Source of the DNA: Actinomycetales bacterium
GTDB lineage: Bacteria; Actinomycetota; Actinomycetes; Actinomycetales; Dermatophilaceae
Direction of reading: 5' to 3'
Assembly (NCBI GenBank): GCA_016715285.1
Contig: JADKAO010000008.1
Span: forward strand, 1 to 64,000
Length of the DNA stretch: 64,000 bases
Of this stretch, positions 25,854 to 34,996 are shown one piece after another. A model generated the notes under the pieces. It saw only the letters and a program-made list of their open reading frames with translations, did no database searches and was not told where the DNA came from. Numbering within the stretch: the stretch's first letter is position 1; the number at the start of each line of letters is the position of its first letter. The translations under genes and the position numbers were made by a program.

Positions 25854-26606
25854 ATGCTGACCTCGATCTGGACCTGGCTTACCGCCCCGGAGCAGTGGAG
25901 CGGCACCCGCGGCATACCCAATCGGCTCCTGGAGCATCTCGGGTATTCGCTTCTCTCTCTTGCCATTGCCGCAGCTATCGCGATCCCGCTCGGGCTCTGG
26001 GTCGGCCACTCCGGACGTGCCCGCTGGCTCGTCACGGTCTCCAACGCAGCCCGCGCGATCCCGAGCCTCGGCCTCCTTTTCGCGGTGGCGATGTTCGTCG
26101 GGCCGCGGATCTCCTCCGACCTCGCCTATGTCATCCCGAGCGTCGTCGTCCTTGTCCTCCTGGCGATCCCGCCGCTGCTCGCGGGCACCTACGCCGGCGT
26201 GGCAGCGGTCGACCCGGCGGCGAGAGACGCGGCATACGGCGTCGGAATGCGACCCGCCCAGGTGCTCCGCGACGTCGAACTCCCGTGCGCGCTCCCATTA
26301 CTGCTCTCCGGAGTGCGCTCTGCAACCTTGCAGGTCATCGCGACCGCCACGATCGCGGCCTCGGTGAGCCTGGGCGGGCTCGGCCGCTATCTCATCGACG
26401 GGCTCGCCGTGCGCGACTATGCCCAAATGGCCGGCGGCGCACTCCTCGTCGCGGGACTCGCGCTCGCGGTCGACGGAGCGCTCGCGCTCATAAGCCGGTA
26501 TGCCGTGTCGCCCGGTTTGCGCGAATCCCCGGCGCGGGCGGGGAAGGATCGGCGCGAGCCGCGCGTTGCACGCCCTGACGCCCTGGCGACCCCGTCTGGA
26601 CGCTGA
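25854..26606 (+). CDS. OpuCD-type ABC transporter permease
   Basis: 250 residues. About five to six membrane segments and the permease coupling region DPAARDAAYGVGMRPAQVLRDVELP, plus ARAIPSLGLLFAVAMFVGP as in the osmolyte transporter family. It starts four bases after the fused ATPase-permease gene. The C-terminal 35 residues are charged, cytosolic and unusual for the family. It pairs with the fused permease to form the membrane channel. Confidence 0.92.
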   Translation: MLTSIWTWLTAPEQWSGTRGIPNRLLEHLGYSLLSLAIAAAIAIPLGLWVGHSGRARWLVTVSNAARAIPSLGLLFAVAMFVGPRISSDLAYVIPSVVVLVLLAIPPLLAGTYAGVAAVDPAARDAAYGVGMRPAQVLRDVELPCALPLLLSGVRSATLQVIATATIAASVSLGGLGRYLIDGLAVRDYAQMAGGALLVAGLALAVDGALALISRYAVSPGLRESPARAGKDRREPRVARPDALATPSGR

Positions 26607-26625
26607 CCTCGGAAGCGAGCCGACC

Positions 26626-27561
26626 ATGACCGTCCTCTCCCGGCACTCCACGGTGGCAGCTATCGCTCTCACCGCCGCCCTCGCGCTGAGCGCATGTGGC
26701 GCCTCATCCGACCCCACCAAAGCCGCCCCGGCGAGCTCCGGCTCCGCTGGCACCGCAGGCGCCGTCACCTCGGTTGTCGTCGGCGCAGCCGACTTCTCCG
26801 AGTCGCAGGTGCTCGCCGAGATCTATGCCGGCGCGCTCGCGGCCAAGGGCATCAAGGCGACCACCCGGCCCAACATCGGCTCCCGCGAGGTCTACCTCAA
26901 GGCGGTCGAAGACGGTTCGGTCGACATGGTCCCCGAGTACACCGGCTCGTTGCTGAGCTATCTCGACAAGGCCGCCACGGCCAAGGGCTCCGACGAGGTG
27001 TATGCCGCGCTCAAGGGCGCTGTGCCGGCCGGCGTGACCGTCCTCGCCAAGAGCAGCGCCGAAGACAAGAACTCGATCGTCGTCACGAAGGAGACCGCCG
27101 CCGCGTGGTCGCTCAAAGAGATCGGTGACCTCGTCGCGCACCAAGACGAGCTCGTCATTGCCGCGCCGCCGGAGTTCCAGAACCGCGAGCAGGGGCTCAT
27201 GGGGCTCAAGGCGCAGTATGCGTTGATTCCCAAGGATTTCCGCCCGCTCAAGGGCAAGGCCATCGTGGACGCCCTACTCGGTGGTCAGGCCAAGGCGGCC
27301 AATATCTTCTCAACCGACCCGGCCATCACGATCAACGGTTTTGTGACGTTGGCTGACCCCAAGCTGCTCTTTGGCTCAGACAACGTCGTGCCGCTGGTGC
27401 GCAAGGACAAGGCCAACCCGACGGTCTCGGCCGCGCTGGATGCCGTGTCCGCCAAGCTCGACACGCCGACCTTGACGGACTTGGTCAAGCAGGTCGACGT
27501 CGACAAGAAGGACGCCAAGGTCGTCGCCAAGGAGTGGCTCGCCAAGATCGGCCTCGGCTGA
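26626..27561 (+). CDS. Glycine betaine/carnitine/choline ABC transporter substrate-binding lipoprotein
   Basis: 311 residues from the ATG at 26626. Lipobox LSAC. OpuAC-type domain: VVVGAADFSESQVLAEIYAG, GIKATTRPNIGSREVYLKAVE, DMVPEYTGSLLSYLD, and FSTDPAITINGFVTLADPK. This is the extracellular binding protein of the preceding transporter, likely for osmoprotectants; the precise ligand cannot be read from sequence. Confidence 0.92.
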   Translation: MTVLSRHSTVAAIALTAALALSACGASSDPTKAAPASSGSAGTAGAVTSVVVGAADFSESQVLAEIYAGALAAKGIKATTRPNIGSREVYLKAVEDGSVDMVPEYTGSLLSYLDKAATAKGSDEVYAALKGAVPAGVTVLAKSSAEDKNSIVVTKETAAAWSLKEIGDLVAHQDELVIAAPPEFQNREQGLMGLKAQYALIPKDFRPLKGKAIVDALLGGQAKAANIFSTDPAITINGFVTLADPKLLFGSDNVVPLVRKDKANPTVSAALDAVSAKLDTPTLTDLVKQVDVDKKDAKVVAKEWLAKIGLG

Positions 27562-27593
27562 TCCTGGCCCAGCAGGAAGCGGCGACCTTCGGC

Positions 27594-28157
27594 CTATTCG
27601 TGCGAGGGCGGCGTCGTGCGGGAGGTGCCCGGGACCGGCCGAGGGGTCGCTACCGGCCGGACAGGCGGTGGGGTCGGGAAGCTCTGGGCAGGGGTGACCT
27701 CGCCATAGCGACTGACCAGGGCCTGGCGAGTTGGTGAACTCGGCAGGCCCAAGCTCTCGGGGTCCCACAGCAGCCCGTCGCGCTCGGTGACGACGTCGTA
27801 GCCACCCACCCGGACGTCCCGGTAGAGCTGGAACAGAGCGCGGTCCAAGACATCGACAGGGTCTGCTTGCGACGTGACGTGGATGGTGCCGAAAATGGAC
27901 GAGGAGTAGCCGAGCTTGTCTCGTGAGTAGGCCAGCTCCGTGGACGCCACTCCGGGGACGGTCCGGACAGCAGCGATTGCAACTGCAGCGTCGGCAGCCG
28001 CTTGCTCGGCAGAGGATGGCGCCGACCCCGGGTTGCGGCCCGAAGACGGTGACGTCCCGTTACCTCCGAGCACACAACCCCCCAGAGACAAGCCAACCGC
28101 GAAGGTAGTCGCTATCGTCCATCGAGCGAGCGGCGGGAGCGCGGCCAGCCTCACCAT
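27594..28157 (-). CDS. Lipoprotein, paralogue A of a tandem pair
   Basis: 187 residues. Signal peptide with lipobox SLGGC. The mature part has EQAAADAAVAIAAVRTVPGV and VTERDGLLWDPESLGL, both repeated in the next gene, and a Pro/Thr-rich C-terminus. No family recognised. It overlaps the end of paralogue B by seven bases and runs convergent to the transporter operon. Confidence 0.75.
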   Translation of the reverse strand: MVRLAALPPLARWTIATTFAVGLSLGGCVLGGNGTSPSSGRNPGSAPSSAEQAAADAAVAIAAVRTVPGVASTELAYSRDKLGYSSSIFGTIHVTSQADPVDVLDRALFQLYRDVRVGGYDVVTERDGLLWDPESLGLPSSPTRQALVSRYGEVTPAQSFPTPPPVRPVATPRPVPGTSRTTPPSHE

Positions 28158-28726
28158 GTGCGTGCCTCGCCGTCTTGTGGCCAGTCAGAGTGTGCGCCCC
28201 GATCCCCTCGCACCTGCTCGTCACCCGCAGCCCCCGCGGCCGGATAGCTGCTCTTGGCAGGGGCTGGCCGGGAGGTCGGTGCTGCCCGAGGCGGTGGCGG
28301 CGTTGGGAAGCTTTGGCCCGGTGCCGCTTGGCCGTAAGGGTCGATCAGTCGCGAGTAGTCCGCTGACCGCGACAGCCCAAGGTCCTCCGTGTCCCACAGC
28401 AGCCCGTCACGTTCGACCATCACCTGGTACGAGTCCACGCGAGCATCCCGGAAGATCTCGAACAGTGCCCGACCCAGGACATCGACAGGGTCCACTTTTG
28501 CTGTGACTTGGATGGTGTCGTAGATGGAGGAGGGGTACCCGAACCGCGCGGGGGAGAAGGACAGCGCAGTTGAAGCGACGCCTGGGGGTGTGCGGACAGT
28601 GGCGATTGCGGCGGCCGCGTCAGTCGCTGTTTGTTCCGCGGAGATCGGTCCTGACAAGTTGCCGATCGGTCTTGACGGCCCGGTCACCATGCACCCTCCA
28701 AGCGCAAGCGCTGAGAAGACGACCAA
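28151..28726 (-). CDS. Lipoprotein, paralogue B of a tandem pair (short N-terminus)
   Basis: 191 residues from a TTG at 28726, the only start available before an in-frame stop. The lipobox is ALGGC, but the signal region is only 11 residues and lacks the basic residues seen in paralogue A. The mature part repeats EQTATDAAAAIATVRTPPGV, VDPVDVLGRALFEIFRDARV and VERDGLLWDTEDLGLS. Either the start was damaged or the protein is poorly exported. Tandem duplication of lipoproteins parallels the array at 1376-2927, though the families differ. Confidence 0.65.
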   Translation of the reverse strand: MVVFSALALGGCMVTGPSRPIGNLSGPISAEQTATDAAAAIATVRTPPGVASTALSFSPARFGYPSSIYDTIQVTAKVDPVDVLGRALFEIFRDARVDSYQVMVERDGLLWDTEDLGLSRSADYSRLIDPYGQAAPGQSFPTPPPPRAAPTSRPAPAKSSYPAAGAAGDEQVRGDRGAHSDWPQDGEARTW

Positions 28727-28906
28727 GCAGCCGATCGAGGGGATTGGCGAATCGGGGTCATCCGTCGGTCACGTGGCGCATCCGCCGGGCTTCATCGCGG
28801 ATCTCGTCTGGTTCACCACCGATAGCCATTGGGCCACGATAGGGCGCGGACTTGCTGCGACGCATGAGTATGCGTGCTCAAGTCAGTGTCGGTACGACAA
28901 CAGCAA

Positions 28907-28945
28907 GGGGGTATGCCGTGCCCCCCTGCGGCACGGCATACCCCC
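28907..28945. terminator. Hairpin made of an inverted GTATGCCG pair
   Basis: A 15-bp perfect stem (28907-28921 with 28931-28945) and 9-base loop. Each arm is gggggtatgccgtgc or its complement, i.e. one copy of the window-wide motif per arm. It lies downstream of the DUF3618 gene (minus strand), where a terminator would be expected. No clear T-run follows. Confidence 0.75.
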
Positions 28946-28986
28946 TGGTTTGTGCTGCCTCCCGGGACGACCGGGCTACCAGAGCG

Positions 28987-29571
28987 CTACTCCGTCGCGG
29001 CATCCTTGACGGTTTGCGCTGAGTCGGTCGCTGAGGACTTGATCGTTGCAGCGGACTCGGAGGCGTGATCCTTGACGGACTCGACCGCTGAGGTGGCCGA
29101 CTCCTTGAGCGAGGCAACCGCTTCGGCCGCAGGGTCTTTGAGGTTGGCGGCGGTCTCCTGAACTGCGGCCTTGGCCTCTTCGACCAGCGGTGCAGCCTTC
29201 TCCTTGAGCGCGGCGGCAGCCTCGGCTTCCTTCTGGGAGGCCGGGAGCAGGGAGCCGAGCAACCACCCAGCAGCGAGTGCAGCAGCACCGGCGGCGAGGG
29301 GGTTGCCACGGGTCTGACGACGCACCGCGTGCTTGGCCGAGCTCGGGGCACCCGCAACGGTCGACATGGTGTCGCTCGCTGAGGAACCCACGTCTGAGGC
29401 GGTGCCCATGATCGAGTCCTTGAGGCCACTCACGGCGCCCGTGACCTTGCTGACCTGGTGACGCGCGATCGCTGACGGAGTGACGTTCTCGGCGAGAGCA
29501 TCGACATTGCGGCTCAGGCTCGCGCGGGTGGCTTCGATCTCTTCGCGGATCTTGTCTGGGTCATTGCTCAT
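28987..29571 (-). CDS. DUF3618 domain envelope/stress protein
   Basis: 194 residues from the ATG at 29571. The N-terminus DPDKIREEIEATRASLSRNVDALAE is the DUF3618 signature; one membrane segment lies around residues 92-110 (AAGAAALAAGWLLGSLLP), followed by a long Ala/Glu/Lys amphipathic helix like LEA or YtxH proteins. It is the third gene of a coupled trio with the two genes upstream. A role in membrane or osmotic stress is usual speculation for this family. Confidence 0.82.
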   Translation of the reverse strand: MSNDPDKIREEIEATRASLSRNVDALAENVTPSAIARHQVSKVTGAVSGLKDSIMGTASDVGSSASDTMSTVAGAPSSAKHAVRRQTRGNPLAAGAAALAAGWLLGSLLPASQKEAEAAAALKEKAAPLVEEAKAAVQETAANLKDPAAEAVASLKESATSAVESVKDHASESAATIKSSATDSAQTVKDAATE

Positions 29572-29573
29572 GG

Positions 29574-30032
29574 TCAGTGGTCCTCTCCCTTGAGGGCATC
29601 GGGAATCTTCTTCGCCGTCTCCGCCGTCTGACGGATCCCTGAGACGTTGTTGAACGAGGATTTGGCCATCGCGGCGAGGATCGCGGCGATGATCGCCCAC
29701 AGGATTGCGACAATCACGGCCGACCAGCCGAGCGAGCGATCGCCGTTGCTGCCGAGCAGCCCGCCGATCCACCACCACAACGCGATCGAGGCAAAGAACG
29801 CGACCATGTAAGCCGCGACGCCAGCGCCGGCGCCGAAGCCCGCACCCTTGCCAGCCTGCTTGGCCGACTGGGTGACCTCCGCCTTGGCGAGGGCCACTTC
29901 CTGCTTCATGAGGGTGGTGAAGTCGGTCGTGAGCTGGGCGAAGATCGCGCCGATACTGGCCGTCGAACCGGTCTCCAGGTCGTCAGCAGCGGTTGGGCTG
30001 ACTCCAGCGTGCCCCGAATGCGGCTGCGTCAC
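29574..30032 (-). CDS. Holin-X/YqjE-like phage-holin-superfamily membrane protein
   Basis: 152 residues. An amphipathic N-terminal helix (LMKQEVALAKAEVTQSAKQ) precedes two membrane segments (VAAYMVAFFASIALWWW and VIVAILWAIIAAILAAM). This matches the actinobacterial Holin-X/DUF1469 family, which despite the name is chromosomal and not a lysis gene. Its ATG overlaps the stop of the upstream gene (ATGA). Confidence 0.82.
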   Translation of the reverse strand: MTQPHSGHAGVSPTAADDLETGSTASIGAIFAQLTTDFTTLMKQEVALAKAEVTQSAKQAGKGAGFGAGAGVAAYMVAFFASIALWWWIGGLLGSNGDRSLGWSAVIVAILWAIIAAILAAMAKSSFNNVSGIRQTAETAKKIPDALKGEDH

Positions 30033-30913
30033 AGTCGATCACCGTCAGGGAAGTGCGGGTGAGTGGTCGGGCTGGCCAACGGAGCCGACGGAGCCGACGG
30101 AGCCGACGGAGCCGACGGAGCCGACGGAGCCGGCGATCCCGCGTCGGACGTGAGGCCACGCGTCATCCGTCCCGCGACGAGGCCCGCGAGGGCAGCCCCG
30201 AGAAGGAAAGCGCCCGGGCGGCGACGCGCGAAGGACGTGACTTCGTTGATGACACCGTTGAAGTCGCGCTGCTCGAGGAAGTCAGCAGCCGTCTGAGCGT
30301 GACCGGACAGGGTCGAGACAGCCTGCGAAGCGAGGCCCTGCTGCTGGGTGCCCGAGAGCATCTGCTCGAACTCGTCGATGAGGCTGCGCAGGCTGCCCGC
30401 GACCTTCTCTTGCTGGGCGCTGGCCTGCTGGGCCATCTCCGAGCGGGACTGGAGGAAGAGTGCCTTGGCGTGTTCGAGCCCCTCAGCGACGACCGCCTTT
30501 GTCTCCTCGGCCGCGTGACCGGCGACATCCTGTGTGTGCTCCTTGACGTCGCTGGCGACGGCGGCCACCTCCTGCTTGGCCGTGTCGGCGGTTGCTGCGG
30601 CCTTGGCTGCGGCGTCTTCGACGGTGGTCGCTGAGTCAGCTGAGAGGTCTGTATCAACTGTGTGGCCCGAGTGGGCTGAGTCAGCTGCGTTGCCTGATTC
30701 GGCGAAGCTGGCGGATTCGGCGGAGCTGCTGGCGTGGTCGGAGTGGCCGGCCCCCGGCGTCAGGCTCGTGACGGCGGGCTCGAACGGGCTGCTCGTCGAG
30801 TCGGGGGTGCCGAGGCCACCGGAGCCACTGGAGCCACTGGAGCCACTGGGACCCCCAAAATGAGGCGTCGAGCTGGGCTCACTCGGCGGCGGGTAGGTGG
30901 GGTGCTGGGACAT
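30029..30913 (-). CDS. Low-complexity membrane-associated protein of the DUF3618/holin cluster
   Basis: 294 residues. Ser/Gly/Pro-rich first 60, Ala/Asp/Ser-rich 60-110, then amphipathic helices (VAAVASDVKEHTQDVAGHAAE; SEMAQQASAQQEKVAGSLRSL) and one membrane segment near residue 235 (GAFLLGAALAGLVAGRM). The C-terminus repeats APS six times, from the 9-bp tandem units at 30081-30134. It leads the coupled trio 30913-28987. No annotated family beyond this cluster is recognised. Confidence 0.75.
   Translation of the reverse strand: MSQHPTYPPPSEPSSTPHFGGPSGSSGSSGSGGLGTPDSTSSPFEPAVTSLTPGAGHSDHASSSAESASFAESGNAADSAHSGHTVDTDLSADSATTVEDAAAKAAATADTAKQEVAAVASDVKEHTQDVAGHAAEETKAVVAEGLEHAKALFLQSRSEMAQQASAQQEKVAGSLRSLIDEFEQMLSGTQQQGLASQAVSTLSGHAQTAADFLEQRDFNGVINEVTSFARRRPGAFLLGAALAGLVAGRMTRGLTSDAGSPAPSAPSAPSAPSAPSAPLASPTTHPHFPDGDRL
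30081..30134 (-). repeat. Six tandem 9-bp units in the 30029-30913 gene
   Basis: ggagccgac is repeated six times without interruption (the last copy reads ggagccggc). On the coding strand it gives the Ala-Pro-Ser repeats. Confidence 0.9.
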
Positions 30914-31033
30914 GAGGGTCCTTTCGTGGGCCCTGGCATGGCGACGCCATGCCGCTCGGGAGGTCGAGCGCCGTACCTGCTTGACGTACCCCGCGCGGCG
31001 GCTGGCCAGTCACCGCGGGCTTACCGTTAACCC

Positions 31034-31945
31034 ATGTCCTGGACCGAAACAGACCTGCCCGACCTCACTGGTGTCACCGCCATCGTCACCGGCGCCAACT
31101 CCGGCATCGGTCTTGTGACCGCCCGCGAGCTCGCCGGACACGGCGCCCGGGTGATCCTCGCCTGCCGCAATCTCGCTGCGGCAGAGTCGGCTTCGTTTGA
31201 GATCGTCGGTGACACACGGGTCGAAGAGCTCGACCTGTCGTCACTGGCTTCCGTGCGTGCGTTTGCCGAGCGATGGGAGGGGCCGCTCGATCTGCTCGTC
31301 AACAACGCGGGGGTGATGACGCCGCCGAAGTACCGCGAGACCGTTGACGGGTTCGAGTTGCAGTTTGGGACCAATCACCTCGGGCACTTCGCGCTGACCG
31401 GATTGCTGCTGCCAGCGCTCCTCGCCGGTGGGGGATCATCAACGCGTGGGCCCCGCGTCGTCACGGTCTCGTCGATCGCCCACTTCGGCGGCAATGAGGC
31501 TGTGCTGGAAGGAAATCCGGAGGCGGCATACTCGCCTCAAAAGACCTATTCGCAGTCCAAACTCGCCAACCTGCTCTTCGCGCGCGAGCTCCAGCGCCGG
31601 GCCACCGCGGCTGGCTCCCCGCTCGTTTCGACGGCCGCGCACCCGGGCGTCTCGGTCACCAACCTCTTCACCTCACCCGACGGCATGGGCTCCAAGCCGC
31701 TCGTGCGCCGGGTCGCGCCGCTGCTCATGAAGCTCGTCCTCCAGTCTCCTGAGGCCGGCGCGCGCCCGAGCCTGTATGCCGCGACCGAGGCCGCGCCCGG
31801 CTCCTACACTGGGCCGCAGCGTTTCGGCGAGAGCCGCGGCCCGATTGGCCCCGCCAAGCTCAGCTCGTATGCCGCCGACGGTCACCTCGGCGAGCAGCTG
31901 TGGGCGCGGAGCGAGGAGTGGACGGGCGTCACGTTCGCCTTCTGA
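31034..31945 (+). CDS. Short-chain dehydrogenase/reductase (retinol-dehydrogenase-like)
   Basis: 303 residues. Classical SDR: TGANSGIGLVTARELAGHGA (cofactor glycines), ACRNLAAAESA after beta-2 with Arg, which favours NADP(H), LLVNNAGVMTPP, catalytic Ser in TVSSIAHFG and YSQSKLAN for the Tyr/Lys pair. This layout is usual for the RDH/WW-oxidoreductase-like branch. Single gene; substrate not predictable. Confidence 0.9.
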   Translation: MSWTETDLPDLTGVTAIVTGANSGIGLVTARELAGHGARVILACRNLAAAESASFEIVGDTRVEELDLSSLASVRAFAERWEGPLDLLVNNAGVMTPPKYRETVDGFELQFGTNHLGHFALTGLLLPALLAGGGSSTRGPRVVTVSSIAHFGGNEAVLEGNPEAAYSPQKTYSQSKLANLLFARELQRRATAAGSPLVSTAAHPGVSVTNLFTSPDGMGSKPLVRRVAPLLMKLVLQSPEAGARPSLYAATEAAPGSYTGPQRFGESRGPIGPAKLSSYAADGHLGEQLWARSEEWTGVTFAF

Positions 31946-32015
31946 CGGGCCGAGCGCGACTCGCCTGGGCACCGCAGCGCGCCTCGTTTGGGGGACGGCA
32001 TACGGCATACGAATA

Positions 32016-32068
32016 GAAGGGCGGGTGTGCAGGCTTCCGGACTCCTGAAGCCTGCACACCCGCCCTTC
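32016..32068. terminator. Perfect 22-bp hairpin between convergent genes
   Basis: Arms 32016-32037 and 32047-32068 pair perfectly across a 9-base loop; the left arm begins gaagggcg and ends tgcaggcttc. It sits between the convergent SDR and Fe-S genes and likely stops both. The same arms with a different 4-base centre occur at 50409-50460. Two GTATGCCG motifs (reverse, 31996 and 32003) lie just upstream in direct tandem. Confidence 0.85.
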
Positions 32069-32086
32069 CATCGGGCTAGGCGAGTC

Positions 32087-34381
32087 TCACCCCGCCGAGT
32101 CAGCACCCGAGGCAGCAGCCGCGACCGGCTCCTGACCCCGGCGCACCGCCGCGAGCAGCATCTGCGCGACGTCAACGACCTCGACGGCACCTTCGTCGAC
32201 CTTGGATTCTTCGACGAGCTTGTTCACACCGTCGCTGAGCATGACCTTGCAGAACGGGCAACCCACCGCAATCCGCGCCGCACCCGTCGCAACCGCCTCG
32301 GTCGCCCGGTTGACGTTGATGCGGGAGCCGAGCTGCTCCTCCATCCACATCCGAGCGCCACCAGCGCCACAGCAGAACGACGTCATGCCATGGCGCGGCA
32401 TCTCGGACATGGCGACACCCGGCAGTGCTTCAAGCAGCTCGCGCGGCGGCGCATACACGTGGTTGTGCCGACCGAGGTAGCACGGGTCGTGATAGGTGAC
32501 CGTCGGCGCGGTCGAGGCATCCTTGGAGCCGCCCGACTCGCCCGGCCGCGACACTGGCACGAGCCGACCTTCGCGGACCAGCCGGTTAAGCAGCTGGGTG
32601 TGGTGGACGACCTCGTAATTGCCGCCCACCTGCGGATACTCGTTCTTGAGCGTGTTGTAACAGTGCGCGCACGTCACAACGATCTTGGTCGCGTTGACCT
32701 CGTTGAGCACCTCGACGTTTTGCTGCGCGAGCATCTGGAAGAGGAACTCGTTGCCCGCGCGGCGAGCCGAGTCACCGGTGCAGGCTTCGCCGTCTCCGAG
32801 CACGGCATACGTGACTCCGGCGGTGTTGAGCAACTCAGCCACGGCGCGTGAGGTGCGCTTCGCGCGGTCCTCGAAGGCACCCGCGCAGCCGACCCAGAAG
32901 AGGTAATCGACGTCGGCGAGGTCTTCCACGTCGGCGCCGACCACGGGCACCTCGAAGGGCAGTCCCTTGGCCCAGTCCATCCGCATGCGCGGCGCGAGAC
33001 CCCAGGGGTTGGAGTTCTTTTCGAGGTTCTTGAAGAGCCCGCCGAGCTCGCTCGGGAAGGCGCTCGCGATGAGGTTCTGGTAGCGCCGCATGTCGACAAT
33101 CGCGTCGACGTGCTCGATGTCGACCGGGCACTGCTCGACGCATGCGCCACAGGTGGTGCACGACCACAGAACGTCCTCGTGGATGACCCCGTCCGTCCCC
33201 AAGGCGTCGTATGCCGTGAGCGGGTGCGCTGCGTCGTATGCCGTCGGCGACCCGACGAGCGGCGCGTCGACGAGCTTGAGCGTGTGCGCAGGCAGGTCAG
33301 GGCGCTCGCCCTCGGTGGCCATGAGCCACGGTGCCTTGGCGTGCGCGTGGTCGCGCAACGTCATGACAAGAAGCTTGGGAGACAACGGTTTATCGGTGTT
33401 CCACGCTGGGCACTGGGCCTGGCAGCGGCCACACTCGGTGCACGTCGTGAAGTCGAGCAGACCCTTCCACGTGAAGTGTTCGGCCTTGCCGACACCGAGC
33501 GCGGCGTCCTCGTCAAGGTCTTCGATCTGCTCCAAGTCAATGGGCTTGCCCTCGACCATGAGCGGCTGCACGGCGCCGAGGCTTGTGCGGCCGTCAGCGT
33601 GCCTCTTGAAGAAGATGTTGACGAACGCCAAGAACCGGTGCCACGCAACACCCATCGTCGGAGTGAGCGAGACCGTGATCATCCAGGCGAAGCTCGTGAG
33701 GATCTTGACCGCCGCGACGATATAGATCGACTCGCGCAACCACTGCTCCGAGAGGCCGCCCCAGATCCCGCGCGCCCATCCGGTGAGTGGGAAGTGCAGC
33801 GGGATGTTGGTCTCCGGCTCGATCCGCGCGATGAGCGCGGCCTCTTGCGTGCGCAGCGACAGGATGCAGATCATGACGGCGAGGATCGTGAACTCGACGT
33901 AATACGCCTGCCACCACGTCGACCCAAAGAAGCGACTGCGTCGGCCGCGCTCGCCAGCCGCCGATCGGGGGTGGTCCTTCTGGCGCACGAGGATGAGCAC
34001 GATGATGCCGATGAGGCCGGTCACCGCGAACAGCTCGATGAGCCACTCAAACGGTGGGAAGTGTCCGACGATCGGCAACCGGAAGTCCGCCCAGATCAGC
34101 TGGAAGAACGCGTTGACGAGCGTTGCAAAGAGGATGAGGAAGCCCAACGCGGTGAACCAGTGGGCGATCGACACGATGGGCTTGCGCGCCATCCGGGTGT
34201 GCCCTAGGAACTCGCGCAGCACCGTCATGACGCGCGTGCCGCGCTGGTCGCTGCGGCTCGTGTCGGGCTGGCCGGTTGTGAAGAGTCGATAGAAGCGGAA
34301 CGCCTGCCGGAACAGCAGAGCCCAACCGAGCAGGGGGATGGTGAAACACAGCGCAATGGCGGTGATTTGCAGGGCGCTCAT
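32087..34381 (-). CDS. Membrane-bound heterodisulfide-reductase-like Fe-S oxidoreductase
   Basis: 764 residues from the ATG at 34381. Residues 1-260 hold about six membrane segments of the nitrate-reductase-gamma type. Then come two 4Fe-4S ligand sets, CTECGRCQAQCP and CTTCGACVEQCP, and two CCG-type domains (VGCAGAFED and HCYNTLKNEYP; HDPCYLGRHNHVYAPPRE and SFCCGAGGARMWMEE). The architecture is that of mycobacterial Rv0338c-like proteins, thought to pass electrons between quinones and a soluble partner. A longer frame to 35038 has no family similarity, so the 34381 start is used. Partner unknown. Confidence 0.9.
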   Translation of the reverse strand: MSALQITAIALCFTIPLLGWALLFRQAFRFYRLFTTGQPDTSRSDQRGTRVMTVLREFLGHTRMARKPIVSIAHWFTALGFLILFATLVNAFFQLIWADFRLPIVGHFPPFEWLIELFAVTGLIGIIVLILVRQKDHPRSAAGERGRRSRFFGSTWWQAYYVEFTILAVMICILSLRTQEAALIARIEPETNIPLHFPLTGWARGIWGGLSEQWLRESIYIVAAVKILTSFAWMITVSLTPTMGVAWHRFLAFVNIFFKRHADGRTSLGAVQPLMVEGKPIDLEQIEDLDEDAALGVGKAEHFTWKGLLDFTTCTECGRCQAQCPAWNTDKPLSPKLLVMTLRDHAHAKAPWLMATEGERPDLPAHTLKLVDAPLVGSPTAYDAAHPLTAYDALGTDGVIHEDVLWSCTTCGACVEQCPVDIEHVDAIVDMRRYQNLIASAFPSELGGLFKNLEKNSNPWGLAPRMRMDWAKGLPFEVPVVGADVEDLADVDYLFWVGCAGAFEDRAKRTSRAVAELLNTAGVTYAVLGDGEACTGDSARRAGNEFLFQMLAQQNVEVLNEVNATKIVVTCAHCYNTLKNEYPQVGGNYEVVHHTQLLNRLVREGRLVPVSRPGESGGSKDASTAPTVTYHDPCYLGRHNHVYAPPRELLEALPGVAMSEMPRHGMTSFCCGAGGARMWMEEQLGSRINVNRATEAVATGAARIAVGCPFCKVMLSDGVNKLVEESKVDEGAVEVVDVAQMLLAAVRRGQEPVAAAASGADSAG

Positions 34382-34459
34382 AGGTCGGATCCTACTGTCC
34401 AGTAAGCGCTTGCTCACCTGGAACGTGACACGTTCCTTACTGCCAGCGTGGGGAGACGT

Positions 34460-34996
34460 ATGGTCAGCCCTATGGATACAGAGCAGCGCGAGTCTCGTCT
34501 CGAAGCGCTCGTGCAGGCTTGCGTGGACCTCATCGAGTGGCGGTTCCAGGGTGAGGTCGATCGTGGGGCCGCAGCCATGCTCCTCGCCGACGGCACCATC
34601 ATCACCGGCACGAGCCCGACCGCTCTCAATGCGGCGGTCGAGGTGTGCCACGAGATCGAACCCTTCTGCGCGGCATACCGGCTTGACTTGGCCGTGGTCG
34701 CCTCGGTCTGCTTGCACCGGGACCCGGCTGGTCGCTTTCTCGTGCTCAGCCCATGCGGGGTATGCCGTGAACGCCTCGCCGTGCACGGGCCGGAAGTTCT
34801 TGCGGCAGTTCCAGATTCGGGTGATCTGACCAAGGTGGCGTGGGTCTCTTTGGGCGATCTTCTGCCGCACTATTGGCTGGCTGCCTTCCCGCAGGAACTG
34901 GCGAGCATGAGCGGGTGGAAGACCGTGCCTGCGACGCCCCCCTTGGTCGCGCCCAACGCGGCGGAAGCCCGCTTGACTGGCGGAAGCAGCGCTTGA
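34460..34996 (+). CDS. Cytidine-deaminase-like zinc protein
   Basis: 178 residues from the ATG at 34460 (34472 is also possible). Zinc deaminase fold: an EVCHEIEP segment offers the first ligand and catalytic Glu (CHE where cytidine deaminase has CAE or HAE) and LSPCGVCRERL gives PCxxC. The family includes blasticidin-S deaminase-like enzymes. The Val-Cys-Arg of the PCxxC motif is encoded by a GTATGCCG copy. The C-terminal 40 residues are not conserved. It is divergent from the Fe-S gene and shares a 78-base promoter space. Confidence 0.75.
   Translation: MVSPMDTEQRESRLEALVQACVDLIEWRFQGEVDRGAAAMLLADGTIITGTSPTALNAAVEVCHEIEPFCAAYRLDLAVVASVCLHRDPAGRFLVLSPCGVCRERLAVHGPEVLAAVPDSGDLTKVAWVSLGDLLPHYWLAAFPQELASMSGWKTVPATPPLVAPNAAEARLTGGSSA

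Noticed and set aside
29574..30032. Prophage, from the holin-like protein
   Set aside because: Holin-X/DUF1469 proteins are ordinary chromosomal membrane proteins in actinobacteria; no other phage gene is present.
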